This document shows, piece by piece, positions 1 to 8,727 of a stretch of DNA of 38,947 nucleotides. The stretch covers positions 1 to 38,947 of the forward strand of contig NZ_PYWN01000099.1 of NCBI RefSeq assembly GCF_003049505.1. The letters are read 5' to 3'. Source of the stretch: Metasolibacillus meyeri (GTDB taxonomy: Bacteria > Bacillota > Bacilli > Bacillales_A > Planococcaceae). The notes below the pieces were generated by a model. It saw nothing but the letters and a program-made list of their open reading frames with translations, had not been told where the DNA came from and made no database searches. Positions within the stretch are counted from its first letter, which is position 1; each line of letters begins with the position of its first letter. Made by a program: the position numbers and the translations under genes.

Positions 1-164
1 ATCTGCGGATTCTCTGGGATATCTGCGCTTTCCCATGATTTATCTGCGAATTCTCCGAGATATCTGCGCTTTCTCGTGATTTATCTGCGGATTCTTCGAG
101 ATATCTGCGCTTTCCCATGATTTATCTGCGGATTCTTCGATTTATCTGCGCTTTCTTATGATTT
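1..164. repeat. Tandem array of 8 ATCTGCG units (20/21 bp alternating)
   Basis: ATCTGCG begins at 1, 21, 42, 62, 83, 103, 124 and 144, so the spacing alternates 20 and 21 bp, giving a 41-bp higher-order period. Two unit types alternate: one continues GATTCT and ends GAT, the other continues CTTTC and ends ATGATTT. No unique spacers separate the units, so this is not CRISPR. No gene covers it. The array runs into the left edge and may be longer in the genome. Confidence 0.9.
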
Positions 165-252
165 ATTCATGAATTTTCTATTTTCCATAATCAAGGCTCA
201 GGTATCTCACAAATAAATTAGATTTTTTCTAAGTAATTCTTATTTTATAAAA

Positions 253-295
253 TGCAAAACAGGCTGCTGAGAAATAAGTTTTCCCAACAGCCTGC
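253..295 (-). terminator. Terminator of the hprK-lgt-ppaX-yvoF operon
   Basis: CAGGCTG at 260-266 pairs with CAGCCTG at 288-294. Read on the minus strand, the hairpin lies just past the yvoF stop and is followed by TTTTGCATTTT. The loop is long (about 20 nt), so strength is uncertain. Confidence 0.55.
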
Positions 296-300
296 TATAG

Positions 301-807
301 TTATTTATTTCGTGCTATCATTTCTTCTGCTGTGAAAATAATGCGCATTGGATTTCCACCAACCATACATCCTGCGGGTACATCTTTATGTACAAGTGTT
401 GCAGCGGACACAATCGCACCATCGCCGATTTCTACTCCTGGTAAAATGGTCGAGTTAGCACCAATCATGACATTGCTTCCGATTTTCACATCACCTAAAC
501 GATACTCGTTGATTAAATACTCATGTGCTAAAATTGTTGTGTTAAAGCCGATTATTGAATTGGCACCAATTGAAATGCGCTCTGGAAACATCGTATCAGG
601 CATTACCATTAATGCTAATGATGTTTTCTCTCCAATATCCATCCGAAGAAAAGTACGATAAATCCAATTTTTCATCACCATAAATGGCGTGAAGCGTCCA
701 ATTTGAATAAAAATAAAGCATTTCATTACTTTCCAAAAAGATACTGTGTTATAAACATGCCATAGTGAATTCGCACCTTCTACTTTATAACGCTCGGTTC
801 TTCTCAT
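301..807 (-). CDS. yvoF: Hexapeptide-repeat acyltransferase, YvoF-like
   Basis: This is a 168-residue member of the left-handed beta-helix acyltransferase superfamily, probably an O-acetyltransferase using acetyl-CoA; the substrate is unknown. Residues about 75-155 carry hexapeptide repeats (IGANSIIGF, IGSNVMIGANSTI, IGDGAIVSAATLV) followed by the typical VGGNPMRII closing motif. The N-terminal 70 residues are basic and aromatic and do not show the repeat. The start has an AAAGGG ribosome binding site. It begins 5 bp after the ppaX stop and closes the hprK-lgt-ppaX operon, the position held by yvoF in B. subtilis. Family assignment is firm; the acceptor cannot be read from sequence. Confidence 0.85.
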   Translation of the reverse strand: MRRTERYKVEGANSLWHVYNTVSFWKVMKCFIFIQIGRFTPFMVMKNWIYRTFLRMDIGEKTSLALMVMPDTMFPERISIGANSIIGFNTTILAHEYLINEYRLGDVKIGSNVMIGANSTILPGVEIGDGAIVSAATLVHKDVPAGCMVGGNPMRIIFTAEEMIARNK

Positions 808-812
808 AAGCT

Positions 813-1448
813 TTACCCTTTCACAATCGCCAATAAATCTGTCATATGTTGAAGCATATAAGTTGGGGAAAATTGTTGTAAATAGTCCTCACCTTTGAAA
901 GCCCATGCGACACCAGCTGTTTTTACCCCTGCATTATGCCCAGCCTCAATATCATGCGAATTATCGCCAATCATAATGACATCTTCTTTTGCTAACTGCA
1001 TTTTTTCTAATGCTAATAAAATTGGTTCAGGATGTGGTTTAACATGCTGTACACTATCATAGCCAATAATCTGTTCAAATAAATGTCCAACACCTAACAC
1101 CTTTAAACCACGCTCAATCATTTCGCGACGCTTCGTTGAAACAATAGCTAATCTTATTCTTTCTGCATGCAATTGTTCTAATGTAGAAACTACACCCTCA
1201 TATTGTGTAACAAGCTGGTCATGATGTTCGATATTCCACTTGCGATAGCTTGCAATCATTTCATCTGCTGCATCTGGTGCAATTTCAGTAAATGTTTCAC
1301 GTAAAGAAGGGCCGAGGAATTTTATGCAATCTTTTGGCGAATATTGCCCAGGAAATTTTTCTTCTAGTACATGCATAAATGTTTGGATAATTAATTCATT
1401 CGTATCTAATAACGTCCCATCAAAATCAAATAATAATGCTTTGACCAT
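813..1448 (-). CDS. ppaX: Pyrophosphatase PpaX (HAD family)
   Basis: A 211-residue HAD-superfamily hydrolase. PpaX hydrolyses the pyrophosphate made when HprK/P dephosphorylates P-Ser-HPr by phosphorolysis. The HAD motifs are intact: DFDGTLLDT with nucleophile Asp8 and Asp10, STK at 104-106, Lys137 in KPHPEP, and GDNSHD at 161-166. An alpha-helical cap lies at about 17-85. Length is close to B. subtilis PpaX (216). A GGAG site precedes the ATG. It sits in the same operon as hprK, which supports the specific name over a generic phosphoglycolate phosphatase. Confidence 0.9.
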   Translation of the reverse strand: MVKALLFDFDGTLLDTNELIIQTFMHVLEEKFPGQYSPKDCIKFLGPSLRETFTEIAPDAADEMIASYRKWNIEHHDQLVTQYEGVVSTLEQLHAERIRLAIVSTKRREMIERGLKVLGVGHLFEQIIGYDSVQHVKPHPEPILLALEKMQLAKEDVIMIGDNSHDIEAGHNAGVKTAGVAWAFKGEDYLQQFSPTYMLQHMTDLLAIVKG

Positions 1449-1461
1449 CTCAAATCACTCC

Positions 1462-2280
1462 TTACTTATCTAAATAACGCTCAACAGGCTTCACAGTCAT
1501 TCGACGATAAATAATCAGGGCTAAGCCTACTACAACACCAATAATCGACACAACTTGTGCTGAGCGCAGATCCCCAATTAAATAGAGACTGTCTGTACGC
1601 AGTGATTCGATATAGAAGCGTCCAATTGAATACCAAATAATATAAAAGAAAAACATTTCCCCACGACGCCAATTAAATTTACGTGCAATTATTAAAATAA
1701 TAAAACCAACTACATTCCATAAAGATTCGTATAAAAATGTCGGGTGCACATATGAGCCAAGTTTTTCAATATACATTTGCTCAATAAGCCAATTAGGTAA
1801 ATATAAATTTTCTAAAAAGCTACGTGATACTTCGCCACCATGTGCCTCTTGATTAATAAAATTACCCCAGCGCCCAATAATTTGTCCTAATAAAATACTT
1901 GGTGCTGCAATATCAGCAATGCGTAAAAAGCTAACATTGCGTCTTTTCGTAAATATATAGGCTGTAATAAACGCACCAATTAATGCCCCGTGTATGGCAA
2001 TACCGCCATTCCATATTTCAATCGCTCTAAGTGGATTGTCCTTATAAACGTTCCATTCCATTCCTACATAATAAATACGCGCACTAATAATCGCAATCGG
2101 CACAGCCCAAATAAGCATGTCCGCAATAAAATCTTGGTGGATTCCAAGGCGTACTGCTTCTCTTTGTGCTAAAAAATAAGCAAGCACAATACCAAGTGCT
2201 ATTAAAATGCCGTACCAGCGAACTTCTATAGGTCCAATTGCAAAGGCAACTGGGTTAATCTTCATTATAATAAATTCCAT
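1462..2280 (-). CDS. lgt: Prolipoprotein diacylglyceryl transferase
   Basis: A 272-residue polytopic membrane enzyme that transfers diacylglycerol from phosphatidylglycerol to the lipobox cysteine of prolipoproteins. The family landmarks are the GGIAIHGAL segment with the conserved His97, and GRWGNFINQEAHGG at 136-149 with the essential Arg. About seven hydrophobic segments are visible. The start at 2280 has AAGGAG at good spacing; a second ATG at 2265 is less likely. It follows hprK by 15 bp and precedes ppaX by 13 bp. At least three lipoproteins in this window (at 3365, 24620 and 27199) would be its substrates. Confidence 0.97.
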   Translation of the reverse strand: MEFIIMKINPVAFAIGPIEVRWYGILIALGIVLAYFLAQREAVRLGIHQDFIADMLIWAVPIAIISARIYYVGMEWNVYKDNPLRAIEIWNGGIAIHGALIGAFITAYIFTKRRNVSFLRIADIAAPSILLGQIIGRWGNFINQEAHGGEVSRSFLENLYLPNWLIEQMYIEKLGSYVHPTFLYESLWNVVGFIILIIARKFNWRRGEMFFFYIIWYSIGRFYIESLRTDSLYLIGDLRSAQVVSIIGVVVGLALIIYRRMTVKPVERYLDK

Positions 2281-2295
2281 TATTTCACTCCTTAT

Positions 2296-3237
2296 CTAAT
2301 TAAAATCATCCACTTCGCCATTTGATGCAATGACAGCATCTAACCGACGAGAAAACTCCTCTGCTGCGTTAACGCCCATTCTTTTCAAACGATAATTCAT
2401 CGCAGCTACTTCAATAATAACCGATACGTTACGACCAGGCTGTACAGGAATTGTTAGCTTTGTGAGCTCTGTATCAATAATTTTCATTTTCTCCTCATCA
2501 AGCCCTAATCGGTCGTAGGATTTATTTGGATCCCAATTCTCCAACTCCACGACAAGCGTAACTCGTTTATATGGTCTAATAGCACTCGCACCAAATAGCG
2601 TCATAATATTAATAATGCCAATCCCTCGAATTTCTAATAAATGCTCCAATAATGGTGGTGGACTACCGATAATCATATTTTCTGATTCTTGGCGAATATC
2701 GACAGAATCATCCGCTACAAGACGATGCCCTTTTTTGACAAGCTCTAGTGCTGTTTCGCTTTTCCCTACGCCACTTTTTCCAAGAATCAATACGCCGATT
2801 CCATAAATATCAACAAGTACGCCATGAATTGCTGTTGTCGGTGCTAATTCGCTTTCTAAATAATTCGTCAGTCGGCTCGAAAAATGCGTTGTCGTTTGCT
2901 TAGAAATTAAGACAGGTACATGATTTTCATTCGATGCTGCAATCAATTCCTTTGGTACTTCCAAATCTCTTGAAATAATAATTCCTGGCGTATTGCGTGC
3001 ACATAACAGACGCATACGTTCCTTCCTCACATTATCTGGTAGCATCTCAAAAAAGGAAAGCTCTGTTTTTCCAAGTAGCTGCACACGATTTGCTGGATAA
3101 TGTGTAAAATAGCCAGCCATTTCTAGCCCCGGCCTTGATATATCGCTCGTTGTAATATAACGTCCAATCCCTTCATGACCACTAACGATTTGTAAATTAA
3201 ATTTTTCCATTACATCTCTTGTTGTAACTTGAACCAT
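2296..3237 (-). CDS. hprK: HPr kinase/phosphorylase
   Basis: The bifunctional enzyme that phosphorylates HPr and Crh on Ser46 and reverses this, setting CcpA-dependent carbon catabolite repression. The N-terminal domain is followed by [10 protein letters not shown] with the conserved His138, Walker A GKSGVGKS at 153-160, and the C-terminal [15 protein letters not shown] signature. I chose the ATG at 3237 (313 residues, like B. subtilis 310) because GAGAGG lies 8 nt upstream and the protein then begins at the family start, [11 protein letters not shown]. Upstream in-frame GTG (3288) and ATG (3273) would add an unsupported extension. First gene of the lgt-ppaX-yvoF operon. Confidence 0.96.
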   Translation of the reverse strand: MVQVTTRDVMEKFNLQIVSGHEGIGRYITTSDISRPGLEMAGYFTHYPANRVQLLGKTELSFFEMLPDNVRKERMRLLCARNTPGIIISRDLEVPKELIAASNENHVPVLISKQTTTHFSSRLTNYLESELAPTTAIHGVLVDIYGIGVLILGKSGVGKSETALELVKKGHRLVADDSVDIRQESENMIIGSPPPLLEHLLEIRGIGIINIMTLFGASAIRPYKRVTLVVELENWDPNKSYDRLGLDEEKMKIIDTELTKLTIPVQPGRNVSVIIEVAAMNYRLKRMGVNAAEEFSRRLDAVIASNGEVDDFN

Positions 3238-3318
3238 TGGCACAACCTCTCGATCTTTTATAGTCTTCCTCATTGTAACATGTTCCACTTATTTTACGGG
3301 AAATGTATCCTCCTGAAT

Positions 3319-3355
3319 CAAAAAAAGCCACTTAGAAAATAAATTCTAAGCGACT
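3319..3355 (-). terminator. Terminator of the cytochrome c gene
   Basis: A 12-bp stem with one mismatch (3326-3337 with 3344-3355) lies immediately beyond the cccB stop. On the minus strand it is followed by a run of Ts. Confidence 0.9.
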
Positions 3356-3364
3356 CTCTTGTCA

Positions 3365-3679
3365 TTATTTTTGCTCTGCCAACCATGCAGCCGCTTTTTC
3401 TGCGTCTTCGCCTTTAATTAAACCTGGAGGCATACCGTTAGATGTTCCGTTTAAAATAATATCTAAAATTTCTTCCTCTGATAAACGTGAGCCAACATCA
3501 TTTAATGCAGGTGTATTACGCATACCTTGTAATTGACCGCCGTGGCAGCTCGCACAGCTGCGCATAACAATTGTTTCACCTTCTGGTTTCGCTGTAGCAT
3601 TATTCTCCTGAGCGCCACCACCACATGCAGCTAAAAATACTACCGAGCCGAAAGCAAACGTTAATAGTAGTTTTTTCAT
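3365..3679 (-). CDS. cccB: Cytochrome c551-type lipoprotein
   Basis: A 104-residue membrane-anchored monohaem cytochrome c, a small electron carrier on the outer face of the membrane. It has a lipoprotein signal peptide with lipobox LAAC (Cys19), a Gly/Ala/Asn-rich linker, the haem-binding CASCH at 42-46 and the axial Met in NGMPPG (Met83). GGAGGGGG precedes the ATG at 3679; the upstream TTG at 3694 is not needed. The YvjA-like gene next to it matches the B. subtilis yvjA-cccB neighbourhood. A terminator follows directly, so it is probably monocistronic. Confidence 0.9.
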   Translation of the reverse strand: MKKLLLTFAFGSVVFLAACGGGAQENNATAKPEGETIVMRSCASCHGGQLQGMRNTPALNDVGSRLSEEEILDIILNGTSNGMPPGLIKGEDAEKAAAWLAEQK

Positions 3680-3833
3680 ATTGTCCCCCTCCAATTATCC
3701 ATATTTACCCCAAAAAATTCACAGATGCTAACGCTTCACTCATCCGCATCACGAGAGTCTCTTTTCCAAACCTTTAACAGCCGCTTGACGCAACTAAACT
3801 AAGACAACTTATCTCTATTCAAGTATAGCAAAT

Positions 3834-4688
3834 TTATACCCGTTTGAAACCTTCGCCTAGCACTTCATAAGCATCTGCCACAACAACAAAAGCTGTCGGG
3901 TCAACCATCTTTACGACTTGTTTCAATTTCGTGAATTCCGTTTGATAAACAACAACCATTAAAAATGTTTTTTCTTCTCCCGTATAACCACCAAAAGCAG
4001 GAAGCTTTGTTACACCACGATTTACTTCTCTGTAAATCGCATCACGCATTTCTTCCTCTCTATTCGTAATAATATAGGCCATTTTTGATTGGCTAAAGCC
4101 TAGTTGAATAATGTCGATTGTTTTCGTCGTTACGTATAGACCAATGATTGCATACAATCCCTTTTCCAAATCAAATACAAGTGCCGCACTGACAGCGATG
4201 ATACCATCAATCATTAACACGCTTGTTCCTAAAGTAAGACCTGTGAATTTCGTAATAATTTGCGCTAGTAAATCCGTACCACCTGTTGAAGCTTTCCCTT
4301 TAAAAACAAGTCCAAGCCCTGAGCCGACAACGATTCCTCCAAAAATTGCGCCTAGTAGCGGATTTAGCGTCCATGGCTCCCAGCCACTCGTCAAGATAAC
4401 AAAGGCTGGCAAAGTAATTGTACCGATGAACGATTTGACACCGAATTTCTTTCCTAAAATTAAAACCCCTGCAATAAACAAAGGAATATTAAATGCATAC
4501 TGAATTATTCCCGCATTCCAACCAAATAAACCATTTAATATTGTACTAATGCCACTTACGCCACCCGAAGCAACTTGGTTTGGTAATAAAAAGACATTAA
4601 AACCGATAGCAATTATTACCGCTCCTATGATGACAAATAGATATTCACTTACTGTATCTTTCACTGTAAACTGTTCACTACTCTTCAC
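3834..4688 (-). CDS. yvjA: YitT/DUF2179 membrane protein, YvjA-like
   Basis: An integral membrane protein of the YitT family; the function of YvjA is not established. About five transmembrane segments (YitT_membrane domain) include the conserved NVFLLPNQVASGGVSG and STGGTDLLAQI motifs, and a soluble DUF2179 domain follows from about residue 200 (YIITNREEEM, GYTGEEKTFLMVVV). The GTG at 4688 has AGAGGA at good spacing. A TTG at 4712 with AAAGGA is an alternative that adds eight residues. Family assignment is firm. Confidence 0.88.
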   Translation of the reverse strand: MKSSEQFTVKDTVSEYLFVIIGAVIIAIGFNVFLLPNQVASGGVSGISTILNGLFGWNAGIIQYAFNIPLFIAGVLILGKKFGVKSFIGTITLPAFVILTSGWEPWTLNPLLGAIFGGIVVGSGLGLVFKGKASTGGTDLLAQIITKFTGLTLGTSVLMIDGIIAVSAALVFDLEKGLYAIIGLYVTTKTIDIIQLGFSQSKMAYIITNREEEMRDAIYREVNRGVTKLPAFGGYTGEEKTFLMVVVYQTEFTKLKQVVKMVDPTAFVVVADAYEVLGEGFKRV

Positions 4689-4743
4689 ACGACTTCCTCT
4701 TTCTCTATTCAATTTTCCTTTGCATTACTTTGGACAAAAGCCG

Positions 4744-5982
4744 TTAACTAATAACTTCCCTCGACCACTGTTCTGCCTCATCATAAATTTGAAAAACCAT
4801 TTCCTGATTCAAGCCTAATTGTAGCGACAATTCTGTCAACTTGTCCCAGTCCAATTTATATAACGCTTCACTAAATTGTAAATAAGGGGTCATTTCAGTT
4901 TCTACACCATTAATTGTTTGAACAATTTCCTCAGATAAAGGCATCTTTCTTAAAATTACATACATTGGACGCTTTAATAAAGCATCGATTAATGATAATA
5001 AGCCAATTAAAAAATACTCGGAAAAGTTCTTTTTATAATTTAGCTTCGCTACTTTTTCACACGCTTTCGCTCTGAATAAGGAAGCCGCAACTAATTCATT
5101 AAATACATCTGTTTTTTCATAATTATTCAATTCCCGCATCGCCAGTAAGTACACGAGCTTGCGCAGCTCTGATAATCCTAGTAAAATAATCGCCTGTTTA
5201 ATAGAACGTACTTTAGATTTTCTACGGTTTTTTGAGCTGTTAATTAGCTGTAAAAGCTTGTAAGAAATCGAAATTTCTCGCTCGATATTTTCCGCTAAAA
5301 TATTGATATCTGGTTCTTCATCTTTTAAAATTGAAATAATTTGAAAATAATTAATAATATTCGCAGGTATATCGATAGCTCTCATTATTTGCGGCTTTTC
5401 AAAGAAATAGCCTTGAAACAATACATAGCCAGAATGTATAGCAACCTCATATTGATTGCGTGTTTCAACCTTTTCAGCTAAAAGCTGAATATGGGGAAAC
5501 TTTGATTTTACTTTATTTTCAATTTCCATTCGCTTTACTATTGGCGTGCTTAAAAAATCTACCTTGATATAGTCAACATAATTAAATAACTCATCATAAA
5601 CCGTTACCTTGTCTTGCAAAATAAAGTCATCCAGCGCTATTTTAAAGCCTTTTTCCTTCAGCTCCTGTACACGTCTAACGAGTTTTGGTGTTAGATTAAC
5701 ATCTTCCAAAACTTCAATGACAACTTCTTTCGGGCTGATATAATCTATTAGTGGGCTAAATAATAGCTTTTCTGTAAAATTAATAAATGCTGGTGCACCA
5801 TTTGTTATTTTATCTATACCGATAGCTAAAAATGAATTGATAATTACATCAATTGTTGCGGCATCTGCCTCCACTCCCTCTGAAGGAAATGCATTCATAT
5901 CTCTGTTTCGATATAATAATTCATAAGAGACAATTTGTTCTTTTTCATTAAAAATAGGTTGTCTAGCAATAAAAACCTCCAC
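4744..5982 (-). CDS. EAL-HDOD signalling protein, YuxH-like
   Basis: A 412-residue cytoplasmic protein with an N-terminal EAL-like domain (about 1-200) and a C-terminal HDOD domain (about 200-400). Many EAL positions are present: Glu21 in ELLYR, Asn68, Glu90, Asp118-Asp119, Lys140, Glu170 and Gln190. The loop-6 motif after the DD (normally DDFGTG) reads DDFILQD. That makes cyclic-di-GMP hydrolysis doubtful and suggests a sensing or scaffold role. GTG start with AGGAG. It appears monocistronic. Similar to YuxH of B. subtilis, whose role is not settled. Confidence 0.88.
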   Translation of the reverse strand: MEVFIARQPIFNEKEQIVSYELLYRNRDMNAFPSEGVEADAATIDVIINSFLAIGIDKITNGAPAFINFTEKLLFSPLIDYISPKEVVIEVLEDVNLTPKLVRRVQELKEKGFKIALDDFILQDKVTVYDELFNYVDYIKVDFLSTPIVKRMEIENKVKSKFPHIQLLAEKVETRNQYEVAIHSGYVLFQGYFFEKPQIMRAIDIPANIINYFQIISILKDEEPDINILAENIEREISISYKLLQLINSSKNRRKSKVRSIKQAIILLGLSELRKLVYLLAMRELNNYEKTDVFNELVAASLFRAKACEKVAKLNYKKNFSEYFLIGLLSLIDALLKRPMYVILRKMPLSEEIVQTINGVETEMTPYLQFSEALYKLDWDKLTELSLQLGLNQEMVFQIYDEAEQWSREVIS

Positions 5983-6467
5983 ACGAACTCCTCACTTTAT
6001 ATATCTTAATAATTTTTTGTTATAGCTTTCTTATTAACCAAAGAAAATATATCATTCTACGATTCTTCTTGTATTCTATCTATCGCTCCATTTTCGCACA
6101 GTAAAGTTTGCTGTATGAAGTTAAAATAAATATAGCATTATTTTCAACCTTTTATTATAAATAGTTGACAAATTTTCATGTCAGCTACAAGCTTTCATAA
6201 CAACCCAAAATAATATTTTTTTCACATATAATTACAAATGAATTGTCTTACAACCCAATTAGTTTGCTAACGTACAAATAATAGCAAATTAATGACGATA
6301 TTTCAGCAAAATATTTTAGTTATTTTAATGTTTTTTCTATTTCATGCTTTAAAATCTCTTAATTATAGCATACCTATAGTTAGTGGATTGTTCAATTGCT
6401 AATTGCCTATATATTTCGAGACAGGTAATATAATATTATAGTACATTTAAGGGGGAATTTTTTATTT
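5983..6467. other. 485-bp AT-rich gap between divergent genes
   Basis: The gap separates the GTG of the EAL-HDOD gene (minus) from the ATG of the crotonase gene (plus). Apart from the plus-strand promoter listed separately, I see no convincing ORF, hairpin or operator in it. Confidence 0.6.
6403..6431 (+). promoter_or_regulatory. Probable SigA promoter of the crotonase gene
   Basis: TTGCCT at 6403-6408, 17-bp spacer, TAATAT at 6426-6431, with a further overlapping TATAAT at 6429. The start codon lies 37 bp downstream of the -10. Confidence 0.5.
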
Positions 6468-7244
6468 ATGAACATCATTGAGTATGAACAACGACAGTCT
6501 ATTGCCTATGTAAAACTAAACCGACCTGATGTCTTAAATGCCTTTAACTTTGACATGTTATGTGAGCTTCAAGCAATTGTAGAATCCATTCGTATACATC
6601 CCGACATCCGCCTTGTTATTCTTACAGGTGCGGGTGATAAAGCATTTTCTGTAGGAGCTGATTTAAAGGAGCGTCAAACATTACCAGAGCCTTTAGTAAA
6701 GCGCAATTTAAATAAGTTTGCAGAAGTGTTCAATGCGATTGAAGCATTGCCTCAGCCAACGATTTGTGCACTTAACGGCTACGCTTTTGGTGGTGGTCTT
6801 GAACTAGCCCTTGCCTGCGATTTTCGTATCGCTGCCAAAAACGCTGTTGTTGGCTTAACAGAAACAAAATTAGGAATTATTCCTGGAGCAGGTGGCACGC
6901 AACGTTTACCACGCTTAATCGGTGAAGCAAAAGCACTAGAATTTATTTTAACAGCAAAAAGAATATCTGGTGAAGAAGCATTGGCCTGTGGATTATTTAC
7001 ACAATTAGTCGAGCAGGAAAATTTAATGCAAGCGACAGAGAGCTTTGCCAATGCCATTTTGCAAAATGCTCCAATCGCTTTACAGCAAGCAAAATTCGCT
7101 GTCAAACAAGGCATGAAAGTTGATTTGCAAACAGGCTTGCAAATTGAACGTAAAGCCTATGAAATCACATTGCCTACAGAGGATCGCGTAGAAGCATTAA
7201 ATGCTTTTGTTGAAAAAAGAGCACCACAATTTAAAGGAAAATAA
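6468..7244 (+). CDS. Enoyl-CoA hydratase/isomerase (crotonase) family protein
   Basis: A 258-residue crotonase-fold enzyme, normal length for the family. The CoA-binding, oxyanion-hole segment FSVGADL at 60-66 and GYAFGGGLELALACD at 104-118 are present. Both catalytic glutamates of true hydratases are found, Glu112 and Glu132 (LTETKLGIIPGAGGTQRL). That supports hydratase activity rather than an isomerase or hydrolase. The TETKLGIIPGAGG pattern is reminiscent of methylglutaconyl-CoA hydratase-like (YngF-type) members, but the substrate cannot be fixed from sequence. AAGGGGG lies about 12 nt from the ATG, rather far. It stands alone and ends in a strong bidirectional terminator shared with luxS. 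Confidence 0.9.
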   Translation: MNIIEYEQRQSIAYVKLNRPDVLNAFNFDMLCELQAIVESIRIHPDIRLVILTGAGDKAFSVGADLKERQTLPEPLVKRNLNKFAEVFNAIEALPQPTICALNGYAFGGGLELALACDFRIAAKNAVVGLTETKLGIIPGAGGTQRLPRLIGEAKALEFILTAKRISGEEALACGLFTQLVEQENLMQATESFANAILQNAPIALQQAKFAVKQGMKVDLQTGLQIERKAYEITLPTEDRVEALNAFVEKRAPQFKGK

Positions 7245-7280
7245 AAACTAGGAAGTGCGAATATGCACTTCCTAGTTTTT
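7243..7280. terminator. Bidirectional terminator between crotonase gene and luxS
   Basis: A perfect 16-bp stem (7243-7258 with 7265-7280) with a 6-nt loop. The AAAAA/TTTTT ends serve as U-tracts in both directions. It sits between the convergent stops. Confidence 0.95.
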
Positions 7281-7284
7281 ATTT

Positions 7285-7749
7285 TTATTCAGCAAAAACC
7301 GTTGCCCACTCTGCACGTTTTTCAAGCAGCTCGCGCGCTAATTGCTGTGCTCCCTCTAAGCTATGGTTAGCAGCCCAGCCACATTGCACTTCGTTACATG
7401 CAGGCACCTCTGTTGCATTGATAACATCCTGCAATGTTTTCTCTAAAACCGCTAAAATTTCATCGTAATTGTCATGGTTAATGACAGATAAGTAGAAGCC
7501 TGTTTGGCAACCCATTGGACTAAGGTCAACAACATGATCACTATGATTGCGAATATTTTCAGCCATTAAATGTTCAATTGAATGCAGTGCATCCATTTTC
7601 ATAAACTCTTTATTTGGCTGCTTAAAACGAATATCATACTTATGTACAACATCTCCGTTTTTCCCCTCTTTCAGCCCTGCTAAACGCACATATGGCGCTG
7701 CTACTTTCGTATGGTCTAAATTAAAGCTTTCCACATTCATTTTTGTCAT
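7285..7749 (-). CDS. luxS: S-ribosylhomocysteine lyase LuxS
   Basis: A 154-residue metalloenzyme of the activated methyl cycle. It splits S-ribosylhomocysteine into homocysteine and the autoinducer-2 precursor DPD. The metal-binding HSIEH (56-60), the [11 protein letters not shown] segment with catalytic Cys81, and the third metal ligand Cys123 in CNEVQCGW are all present, so it should be active. GAGG precedes the ATG at 7749. Monocistronic; convergent with the crotonase gene. Confidence 0.97.
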   Translation of the reverse strand: MTKMNVESFNLDHTKVAAPYVRLAGLKEGKNGDVVHKYDIRFKQPNKEFMKMDALHSIEHLMAENIRNHSDHVVDLSPMGCQTGFYLSVINHDNYDEILAVLEKTLQDVINATEVPACNEVQCGWAANHSLEGAQQLARELLEKRAEWATVFAE

Positions 7750-7767
7750 TTCGATAACCTCACTTCT

Positions 7768-8409
7768 TTATTTTTTTCGTCGTGCATTAATTGCACTAAT
7801 AACTGCTGGTACTACAGAAATGAAAATAATTAATAACAATACAGTAGAGAAGTTTTCTTTAACAATTGGGATATTGCCGAAAAAGTAACCGAGCAATGTA
7901 CAAATAAATACCCAAGCAAATGCTCCCACTACATTATAAACGATAAAATATTTATAATCCATGCGACTTGCCCCTGCCACAAAAGGAATAAACGTTCGAA
8001 TAAATGGCATAAAGCGCGCAATGACAATTGTTTTGCCACCATGTTTATTGAAAAATCGCTGTGCAGCATCCATCCGCTCTTTATTAATTAACTTACCTAA
8101 AAAGCTATCAGGTGGTATCGATAAGCCGACAGCTTTCCCAATATGGTAATTTACCGTATCCCCAATAATTGCGGCAACAATAAACACTGTCATTAATAAT
8201 GGTAAATTAAAGGAACCTAGCGCCGCAAATGTACCTGCCGCAAATAATAAGGAATCCCCCGGTAAAAACGGCATAATCACGACGCCTGTTTCCACGAACA
8301 CAATCGCAAATAAAATCCCATAGGACCAGCCACCAAATTGCTGAATAATCTCCTGTAAATGCTGGTCGATATGCAAAATAAAATCAATCAAGCCTTGAAT
8401 AATTGCCAT
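7768..8409 (-). CDS. DedA family membrane protein
   Basis: A 213-residue polytopic protein of the DedA/SNARE-associated family, members of which act as lipid-carrier (for example undecaprenyl phosphate) transporters. Diagnostic motifs are ETGVVIMPFLPGDSLLF, and ARFMPFIRTFIPFVAGASRM with the conserved Arg residues. Four to five hydrophobic segments are visible and the C-terminus is basic. The ATG at 8409 has AGTGAG upstream; a GTG at 8421 would add four residues. Paralogue identity (UptA-like or other) cannot be decided here. Confidence 0.9.
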   Translation of the reverse strand: MAIIQGLIDFILHIDQHLQEIIQQFGGWSYGILFAIVFVETGVVIMPFLPGDSLLFAAGTFAALGSFNLPLLMTVFIVAAIIGDTVNYHIGKAVGLSIPPDSFLGKLINKERMDAAQRFFNKHGGKTIVIARFMPFIRTFIPFVAGASRMDYKYFIVYNVVGAFAWVFICTLLGYFFGNIPIVKENFSTVLLLIIFISVVPAVISAINARRKK

Positions 8410-8680
8410 CCATATACTCACTTTCTACTAAATAATTTTTCTTCTCTCATTTTAGCATAATATGATTTACTATGCCTTTTATAACATTAATTTAGAACGA
8501 AAATTAAAACAAAATGTTGCGAATTAACGGAAGCTTTTTTTCAAACGCTTACGCTTAAAAATCTGGCAGTCAATGGGCACTTCTATTTACTCGTTTTCTT
8601 CAATCGTTTGTGAGCAACTATTCAACGAAATCTAATAAATTACTATTAATTCTTTAACATTTAAGTAAAGAACCGATTAT
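8410..8680. other. AT-rich gap with no recognised gene
   Basis: About 270 bases between the DedA start and the terminator of the next gene. I see no ORF with a ribosome binding site and no clear operator. Confidence 0.5.
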
Positions 8681-8716
8681 AAAAAACTACACCTTCCTCT
8701 TTAGGGGATGTAGTTT
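8681..8716 (-). terminator. Terminator of the anchored-protein gene
   Basis: AAACTACACC at 8684-8693 pairs with GGATGTAGTTT at 8706-8716 with one mismatch. A T-run follows on the minus strand, just past the stop at 8728. Confidence 0.8.
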
Positions 8717-8727
8717 CTCTTTGAGCT

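Noticed and set aside
1-164. Possible CRISPR array
   Set aside because: Units are 20/21 bp back to back with no unique spacers and no cas genes nearby.
5983-6467. Riboswitch or small RNA in the 485-bp gap
   Set aside because: No stable stem-loop with terminator or conserved riboswitch core could be seen; only AT-rich sequence and one promoter.
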